DNA of 6,852 nt. Source: Chloroflexota bacterium. GTDB taxonomy: Bacteria > Chloroflexota > Anaerolineae > Anaerolineales > VGOW01. Positions 1 through 4,213 of the stretch are shown here, one piece after another (positions within the stretch are counted from its first letter, which is position 1; every line of letters begins with the position of its first letter). The stretch lies in contig JACRLA010000417.1 of NCBI GenBank assembly GCA_016215145.1, positions 1-6,852 of the forward strand, written 5' to 3'. The position numbers were made by a program, and so were the translations under genes. The notes under the pieces are model-generated. The model was not told the DNA's origin, made no database searches, and was given only the letters and a program-made list of their open reading frames with translations.

Positions 1-1
1 C

Positions 2-823
2 GACAAGGCGATGACCAAGCGTGTGTTGTTGCATCACGGTTTGCCCACGCCGCGCTTCCAAGAATTTTTTCACGCCGAGGATCCGCTCGATCCAAATTTG
101 CGTTTTCCACTTTTCGCTAAACCGAATCGCGAAGGCACGGGCAAGGGCATCGCCGACAAGTCAATCATTACGGGCGAAAAAAATTTGCGCGAGCGAGTGG
201 GTTATTTGATCCAAAGCTACAGGCAGAGTGTTCTTGTTGAGGACTACGTGGAAGGTCGGGACTTGACATGCGGGTTGGTGGGGAACTTGGCATCACACGC
301 GCTGGCGAGTCCGATTAACGAACAAGAGTTACACAGCAAAGACGGCGTCACCGTAGAATACGGCGGAATCCATTTCTTCCCAATTTCAGAAATAGATCAC
401 TCGGTCTATCCACCCGGCACCGAGCCGGTGTATTCGCACAAATTAAAAATTGATTTAGCGGACTCGTTTCACTGTTTCTGCCCGGCGCCGTTGGATGAGT
501 CGCTCGCCGCTCGCGTGCGCCGCCTCACGCTAGAAACTTTTCGCCTCACCCATTCCTTTGATGTGTGCCGCGTGGACTTTCGTCTCGCGCGCGATGGCAC
601 GCCCTACATTTTAGAAATCAATTCGCTACCCGGACTCACGCCGATCTCAGACTTGACGATCTGCGCCGAAGCCGAAGGCTGGACGCACTCGCAGTTGATC
701 GTGGCGGTGTTGAATGCGGCGATCAAGCGGCATGGTTTAGAAGTAACAACAAAACGCAAAACAAACGGCAAGCGATCCAACATCCAACGTCCAACTTCTA
801 TTGGAGCAACCAATGTCTCGTAA
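2..823 (+). CDS. D-Ala-D-Ala-ligase-like ATP-grasp protein (5' end missing)
   Basis: This is a partial gene whose reading frame is open to the left edge: codons from base 2 read DKAMTKRVLL, matching DKPMTKRLL at residue 112 of the next gene, so the ATG at 11 is internal and about 110 residues are missing. Visible ATP-grasp motifs (residues counted from base 2) are the lysine in FPLFAKPNREGTGKGI (35-50), the acidic pair in LVEDYVEGRDLT (78-89), RVDFRL (190-195) and the Mg/ATP-binding LEINSLPGLTP (204-214). The family forms amide bonds between a carboxylate and an amine through an acyl-phosphate. The phosphate-binding loop reads EGTGKGI where the paralogue has EGTSVGI, which hints at a different substrate or altered catalysis. 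The core ends at IKRHGLE (residue 247). The last 26 residues are a basic tail partly encoded by 7-bp repeats. The stop overlaps the next start by 11 bp, so the two genes are probably co-transcribed. The family is secure; the substrate is unknown. Confidence 0.88.
   Translation, partial: DKAMTKRVLLHHGLPTPRFQEFFHAEDPLDPNLRFPLFAKPNREGTGKGIADKSIITGEKNLRERVGYLIQSYRQSVLVEDYVEGRDLTCGLVGNLASHALASPINEQELHSKDGVTVEYGGIHFFPISEIDHSVYPPGTEPVYSHKLKIDLADSFHCFCPAPLDESLAARVRRLTLETFRLTHSFDVCRVDFRLARDGTPYILEINSLPGLTPISDLTICAEAEGWTHSQLIVAVLNAAIKRHGLEVTTKRKTNGKRSNIQRPTSIGATNVS
777..797. repeat. Heptanucleotide array, three units
   Basis: Three consecutive 7-bp units are visible: CCAACAT, CCAACGT and CCAACTT. They lie inside the last codons of the first ATP-grasp gene, where they encode part of the tail SNIQRPTS, and directly upstream of the GGAG ribosome site of the next gene. 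The pattern resembles the short tandem heptanucleotide repeats known from cyanobacteria, but I cannot assign a family. Similar 7-bp arrays occur at the other junctions of this cluster. Confidence 0.6.
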
Positions 824-1907
824 ATTAAAAATAGCTGTGCTGGCAAATTTAAAAAAGAACGCGCCCAAGTTTGACGACTTGAGCGATGATTATTGGGACG
901 ATCTCGATTCGGAGAAAACACCTGAGGCGATCATCGCGGCGATTCAACAAGGCGGGCATGAGGCAGTGTTCTACGAGGGCGATCTGTCGGTGGTAGACAA
1001 GCTGCGCGCGAACCGCCCTGATCTCGTTTTCAATATCTGCGAATCGCATTTCGGCGACTCGCGCGAATCACAAATTCCGGCGTTGTTAGAAATGCTGCGC
1101 TTGCCTTACACCGGCTCGCGCGTGTTGACTCTTGCCTTGTGCCTCGACAAGCCGATGACGAAGCGTTTGCTTAACTGGCACGAACTGCCCACACCGGCGT
1201 TTCAAACTTTTGAAAATGAAAACGAAACACTGGACGACGATATGATCTTTCCGCTGTTCGTAAAACCGGCGCGAGAGGGAACGAGTGTGGGCATCAGTTC
1301 TAAATCTATTGTGCGCGATGAAAAAGAATTGCGCGAGCAATTGCGATTCGTTTTTCAGACTTACAAACAAACCGCGCTGGTTGAAAAATATATCGCCGGA
1401 CGCGAAGTGACGCTGGGCATCGTCGGCAACATCGGCGGGTTTTCGGCGCGGCGTTTGCCGCAACGACTCTATGGAACACGCCGCCGCACGCCGGGCGATC
1501 TCGACGACATCCGCGCCGGTGGGTTGCTGTTTTTGCCGCCGATGGAAGTAGACCTCAAACCGTATCAACAAACCGAAGGCATTTACACCAACCGCCTCAA
1601 GACCGAACTCGCCGAACAGATCACCTATCTCTGCCCCGCCCCGCTCTCACGCGAACAGATGGAAGAATTAAATTGGCTGACCGCCGCCGTCTTCCGTGTG
1701 TGTGGCTGCCACGATTTCTCGCGCGTAGATTTTCGTTTAGACGAAAACGATAATTTCAAACCTTATATTTTAGAAATTAATCCTTTGCCCGGACTCACGC
1801 CCATCATCAGTGATCTCGTCATCGAAGCCGCCGCCGTCAACATCTCGCACGCCGAATTGGTGAATCGGGTTTTGGATGCGGCGATTAGGAGGCATGGGCT
1901 ACTTTAG
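813..1907 (+). CDS. D-Ala-D-Ala-ligase-like ATP-grasp ligase
   Basis: This is a complete 364-residue ATP-grasp enzyme. I chose the ATG at 813 because GGAG at 803-806 sits 6 bases upstream; a TTG at 801 would add only four residues. An N-terminal domain (KIAVLANL at 6-13; LVFNICES..GDSRESQIPALLE at 71-93; LPYTGS at 97-102) precedes the ATP-grasp fold: DKPMTKRLL (112-120), FVKPAREGTSVGIS (149-162), LVEKYIAGREVT (189-200), SRVDFRL (303-309) and LEINPLPGLTP (320-330). These correspond to the nucleotide, Mg and carboxylate contacts of Ddl. The Ddl signature HGxxGEDG is replaced by ICESHFGDSRES, so it is probably not the peptidoglycan Ddl but a relative making another peptide or amide bond. It is a tandem paralogue of the preceding gene. 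An arginine-rich stretch at 213-226 (RRLPQRLYGTRRR) has no counterpart there. The GNAT gene starts 3 bp after its stop. Confidence 0.92.
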   Translation: MSRKLKIAVLANLKKNAPKFDDLSDDYWDDLDSEKTPEAIIAAIQQGGHEAVFYEGDLSVVDKLRANRPDLVFNICESHFGDSRESQIPALLEMLRLPYTGSRVLTLALCLDKPMTKRLLNWHELPTPAFQTFENENETLDDDMIFPLFVKPAREGTSVGISSKSIVRDEKELREQLRFVFQTYKQTALVEKYIAGREVTLGIVGNIGGFSARRLPQRLYGTRRRTPGDLDDIRAGGLLFLPPMEVDLKPYQQTEGIYTNRLKTELAEQITYLCPAPLSREQMEELNWLTAAVFRVCGCHDFSRVDFRLDENDNFKPYILEINPLPGLTPIISDLVIEAAAVNISHAELVNRVLDAAIRRHGLL

Positions 1908-1910
1908 CTC

Positions 1911-2450
1911 ATGCGTATTTCGTATTCCGTAGTGCGTATCACGGAATACGAAATACGAAATACGTCCGTGTTACACATCTACCCCTCCCTCCCCTCCGAG
2001 CGCGCCGACATCGAGCGCGTGACCCGCGCCGCCGGAAACTTTGTGGGCGATGAACTGACCGTGCCGCTAGAGTTGTTCGACGGCTACGTGCGCGACGCCA
2101 AAGTGAGCGGCTACAACTTTCTCTCGGCGAAAAAAAGTGATCGTGTAGTTGGCTACGCCTGTTATGGTCCCACGCCGATGACAGATTCAACTTTCGATCT
2201 GTATTGGATCGTCGCCGAAGCGAATGAACACGGTCAGGGTGTGGGGCGGGCGTTGTTTGATCGCGTGATTGAAGAAATAAAAAATCGAAACGGGAGAATG
2301 TTGATCATCTGGACGAGCAGCACGGCACATTATGATCGCGCGCAAAAATTTTATGAGCGAATGGGCTGCAAACTTGAATCGCGCCTGCGAGATTATTATC
2401 GGGCGGGTGATGATCTGTGTGTTTATGTTTATCGGATTGTCGAATCGTGA
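1911..2450 (+). CDS. GNAT family N-acetyltransferase
   Basis: This is a 179-residue protein if read from the ATG at 1911, or 160 residues from the GTG at 1968. It transfers an acyl group, usually acetyl, from acyl-CoA to an amine. Counted from 1968, the fold shows beta-strand DLYWIVAEANE (77-87), the CoA pyrophosphate loop HGQGVGRALF (88-97), LIIWTSS (112-118) and the closing YDRAQKFYERMGCKLE (122-137). The first 19 residues from 1911 are encoded by a perfect inverted repeat and look non-conserved, so the conserved domain starts at about 1968. I kept 1911 because it lies 3 bp after the upstream stop, which suits translational coupling, and because no ribosome site precedes 1968. AGGAGG at 1887-1892 is too distant for a normal start at 1911. 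Flanked by ATP-grasp ligases, it may acylate their product or contribute an amino-acyl group; this is inference. Its stop lies inside a 7-bp repeat array. Confidence 0.85.
   Translation: MRISYSVVRITEYEIRNTSVLHIYPSLPSERADIERVTRAAGNFVGDELTVPLELFDGYVRDAKVSGYNFLSAKKSDRVVGYACYGPTPMTDSTFDLYWIVAEANEHGQGVGRALFDRVIEEIKNRNGRMLIIWTSSTAHYDRAQKFYERMGCKLESRLRDYYRAGDDLCVYVYRIVES
1914..1964. repeat. 17-bp perfect inverted repeat built from heptamers
   Basis: The arms at 1914-1930 and 1941-1957 are perfect reverse complements around a 10-base loop. The right arm is itself periodic: CGGAATA, CGAAATA, CGAAATA, CG (1942-1964). It begins 3 bases into the apparent GNAT gene, so a coupled transcript would form a strong hairpin right at the start codon. 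There is no T-run, so it does not look like an intrinsic terminator. Confidence 0.85.
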
Positions 2451-2467
2451 GGCGTGAGGCGTGACGT
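2447..2467. repeat. Heptanucleotide array after GNAT gene
   Basis: The units GTGAGGC, GTGAGGC and GTGACGT follow one another, then a partial GTGA. The first unit contains the GNAT stop codon (2448-2450). ATCGGAT also occurs at 2431-2437 and again at 2471-2477, suggesting local slippage or duplication around this point. Confidence 0.6.
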
Positions 2468-2496
2468 GTGATCGGATCGTGACGACCATCGTTCGG

Positions 2497-2517
2497 CAAT
2501 CCGAAATCCGCACTCCG
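2497..2517. repeat. Heptanucleotide array upstream of third ATP-grasp gene
   Basis: The units CAATCCG, AAATCCG and CACTCCG are followed by a partial CAAT. The array sits about 20 bp upstream of the predicted -35 element of the next gene. Its units differ from those of the array 30 bp earlier, so two unrelated heptamers share one intergenic region. Confidence 0.55.
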
Positions 2518-2536
2518 CAATTTTAAGGTTAGGTTA

Positions 2537-2565
2537 TTGACTCACGATCAAAAAATTGCTACGAT
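2537..2565 (+). promoter_or_regulatory. Sigma70-type promoter for third ATP-grasp gene
   Basis: TTGACT (2537-2542) and TACGAT (2560-2565) are separated by exactly 17 bases, matching the housekeeping consensus with one and two mismatches. Transcription would begin near 2572, which excludes the TTG at 2556 as a start codon and favours the ATG at 2595. It implies that the third ATP-grasp gene can be expressed separately from the upstream genes. Confidence 0.55.
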
Positions 2566-2594
2566 GTTCAAAGAGGAATCGGGAATATAAATTT

Positions 2595-3683
2595 ATGTTA
2601 GCTGTGGCTAGTCCCACCCCCAGTGTTGCCTTTCACTATCGCGCGCGGCGCATCGTGCCGATGAGTAGTGAAACTGAAAACGCGATCAAGAACGAATCGC
2701 CAAGATTTAAAGTCGTCATCCTGCACAACGTGATGAGCAACTGGACGACAGGCGACACCGAAGTGTCAGACGTGGCGATCCGGCGAATGCGGCGCGGGTT
2801 GATGGAACTTGGATACGACGTTGAGAGCGCCGAGGTGCGTCAAGACATTGCCGCGCCCATTCAGTATTTTGATCCACGCGAGTACGTGGTCTTCAATTGG
2901 TGCGAAGGCGTTGACGGCGCGCCGATGGCTTACGATAGAATCCCTCCCGTCCTCGAGTCGCTCGGCTTCGCCTACACCGGTGCCGACGCCTCTGCCCTCA
3001 ACATCACCACCGATAAAGCCCTCACCAAAGAACATCTCATCAAGAACAACGTCTCCACGCCGATCTCTAAAACTTACACCACCGCCGAGTGCGGTGACTG
3101 GGAAAATTTTCCGGCGATGGTGAAGCCCGCCTCTGAACATTGCTCCAACGGCATCACCTCTGAAGCCATTGTGGATAACGTGGAACAACTTGAGGAGCGC
3201 GTGCAATACGTTCTCGATACGTGGCATCAACCGGCGCTGGTCGAAGATTTTATTGATGGAGCCGAATTCAACGTGTCGTTGTGGGGCAACGGACGGCTCT
3301 CGGTGCTGCCGCTTGCCATGATTGACTTCGGCGGCTTCAGCGATTATCACGAGCGACTCGTCTCATATGATTCTAAATGGGACGCCAACACGGAAGCCTT
3401 TCGCATGACCCCCGTCATCTGCCCGGCGCCTGTAGAGGATGAATTGCGATTACGAATTGAGAAAACGGCGAAGGACGCTTACCGCGTGATGCGGCTGCGC
3501 GATTATGGGCGCATTGATATTCGCGTGCGCGACGGCATCCCCTACGTGTTAGACGTGAACTCGAATCCTGACATCACCCTCGAAGGCGGCTTCTCGCGCT
3601 CGGCGCGCACCGCCGGTTACGATTACGCCCAGACCATCTCGCGCATTTTGCAATTTGCCTCGAAGCGAATGCCGAAGCGGTAA
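2595..3683 (+). CDS. Divergent Ddl-like ATP-grasp ligase
   Basis: This is a 362-residue ATP-grasp protein when started at the ATG at 2595, which lies just downstream of the predicted promoter; GGGA at 2581-2584 is a weak ribosome site. An ATG at 2661 would give 340 residues and would still include the whole fold, which begins near FKVVILHN (38-45). Motifs include YVVFNWCEGVDG (97-108), GFAYTGAD (124-131), TTDKALTKEHL (138-148), AMVKPASEHCSNGI (174-187), LVEDFIDGAEFNVS (215-228), GRIDIRV (305-311) and YVLDVNSNPDIT (317-328). Compared with the two upstream paralogues, the loop reads ASEHCSNGI instead of AREGTSVGI, the metal-binding Glu is Asp320, and the PGLT turn is NPDIT. It therefore probably ligates a different substrate pair. 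It may act in sequence with the first two enzymes on one product, which is inference from adjacency. An inverted repeat and a terminator follow its stop. Confidence 0.9.
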   Translation: MLAVASPTPSVAFHYRARRIVPMSSETENAIKNESPRFKVVILHNVMSNWTTGDTEVSDVAIRRMRRGLMELGYDVESAEVRQDIAAPIQYFDPREYVVFNWCEGVDGAPMAYDRIPPVLESLGFAYTGADASALNITTDKALTKEHLIKNNVSTPISKTYTTAECGDWENFPAMVKPASEHCSNGITSEAIVDNVEQLEERVQYVLDTWHQPALVEDFIDGAEFNVSLWGNGRLSVLPLAMIDFGGFSDYHERLVSYDSKWDANTEAFRMTPVICPAPVEDELRLRIEKTAKDAYRVMRLRDYGRIDIRVRDGIPYVLDVNSNPDITLEGGFSRSARTAGYDYAQTISRILQFASKRMPKR

Positions 3684-3685
3684 CC

Positions 3686-3777
3686 GTCATTGCGAGGAGC
3701 GCACTTCGCGACGAAGCAATCTCGTGTCGGTAAAGTCTGAGATTGCTTTCCGCTCCGCGAAGAACGCTCGCAATGAC
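3686..3777. repeat. 92-bp imperfect inverted repeat (REP/MITE-like)
   Basis: The left arm (3686-3723, starting GTCATTGCGAGGAGCG) and the right arm (3739-3777, ending CGCTCGCAATGAC) pair over nearly their full length, including AAGCAATCTC against GAGATTGCTT. The loop is about 15 bases. From memory, GTCATTGCGAG...GCAATGAC palindromes recur in the intergenic DNA of many bacteria, so this is probably a dispersed repeat. It begins 3 bp after the stop of the third ATP-grasp gene. An open frame running through it is not a gene. Confidence 0.8.
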
Positions 3778-3795
3778 AGGCAAGCAACAGAATCA

Positions 3796-3835
3796 AAAAC
3801 GGGACCGGCTCAACACCGATCCCGTTTTATTTTTT
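3796..3835. terminator. Intrinsic, probably bidirectional terminator
   Basis: The stem AAAACGGGACCGG (3796-3808) pairs with CCGATCCCGTTTT (3816-3828) with one mismatch and a 7-base loop. It is followed on the + strand by TTTTATTTTTT (3825-3835). Read on the minus strand, the stem ends in a run of five T. It closes the ATP-grasp gene from the left and, 20 bp after its stop codon, the small membrane protein gene from the right. Confidence 0.85.
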
Positions 3836-3848
3836 GCACGACAGCCAA

Positions 3849-4166
3849 TTACAACGGCAACACGATTGACCCGGCAACAAGCAGTGCCACAAAGCCAAAC
3901 ACCGCCACCAGCATAAACATCATAATCGCTACCACAAAGCGTTGAACAGCGGTGAGACCCAACAACGGAACCTCACTCGGCATTTTTTTCTTTCTCCGCA
4001 CCACCTTCTTTGCAGTCCCGGCTTGAGCGGGCGCGGCGGCAGTGGCGGTGGGCAGTCTGCCTGTTACAGGTTTCGATTTCACCGTGCGCGCGGTTGGCTG
4101 GGGCGCGGTTTCCTGTTCGTCGTCATCAAAAGGCGTAGCGGCTTGAGAACGTAGATCGTCAAACAT
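3849..4166 (-). CDS. Small single-pass membrane protein, unknown function
   Basis: This encodes 105 residues. The start is well supported: GGAGGA (complement of 4173-4178) lies 6 bases before the ATG. Residues 1-22 are acidic (FDDDEQE), residues 23-60 are a low-complexity Ala/Thr/Pro/Lys linker ending in a basic patch (KKVVRRKKK, 53-61), and the C-terminal third is one hydrophobic helix, roughly VQRFVVAIMMFML to VAGSIVLPL (74-105). The basic patch before the helix predicts an N-terminus in the cytoplasm and a very short outside tail. No catalytic motif is visible. The arrangement LGLTAVQRFVVA with a terminal helix resembles small hypothetical proteins I associate with Chloroflexota, from memory. 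It lies 47 bp downstream of birA on the same strand and ends at a terminator, so it is probably co-transcribed with birA, though a functional link is not evident. Confidence 0.8.
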   Translation of the reverse strand: MFDDLRSQAATPFDDDEQETAPQPTARTVKSKPVTGRLPTATAAAPAQAGTAKKVVRRKKKMPSEVPLLGLTAVQRFVVAIMMFMLVAVFGFVALLVAGSIVLPL

Positions 4167-4213
4167 AATTCATCCTCCGAGATTTCTGATCATCAGTTTA
4201 CTCTCAACACAAT

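Noticed and set aside
604..921. Minus-strand open frame of 105 codons across the first ATP-grasp junction
   Set aside because: It runs antisense to two clear ATP-grasp genes, has no ribosome site and shows no recognisable motif; it is a shadow frame.
1086..1571. Minus-strand open frame of 161 codons
   Set aside because: It is fully antisense to the second ATP-grasp gene, whose own frame has all family motifs; the reversed product is compositionally odd.
1911..1964. Intrinsic terminator between the second ATP-grasp and GNAT genes
   Set aside because: The stem is strong, but no T-run follows on either strand and the downstream gene is nearly contiguous.
777..2517. CRISPR array
   Set aside because: The repeats are 7 bp, contiguous and without spacers; no repeat-spacer pattern or cas gene is present.
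2766..3350. Minus-strand open frame of 194 codons
   Set aside because: Long but antisense to the third ATP-grasp gene, without a start signal or domain; explained by codon bias of the real gene.
2..3683. Vancomycin-resistance-type (VanA/VanH/VanX) cluster
   Set aside because: The Ddl-like genes suggested it, but no dehydrogenase or dipeptidase accompanies them and the N-terminal Ddl/Van motif is replaced in the complete proteins.
3655..3945. Plus-strand open frame through the inverted repeat and terminator
   Set aside because: Its product is simply the translation of the palindrome and terminator, and it runs antisense into the membrane protein gene.
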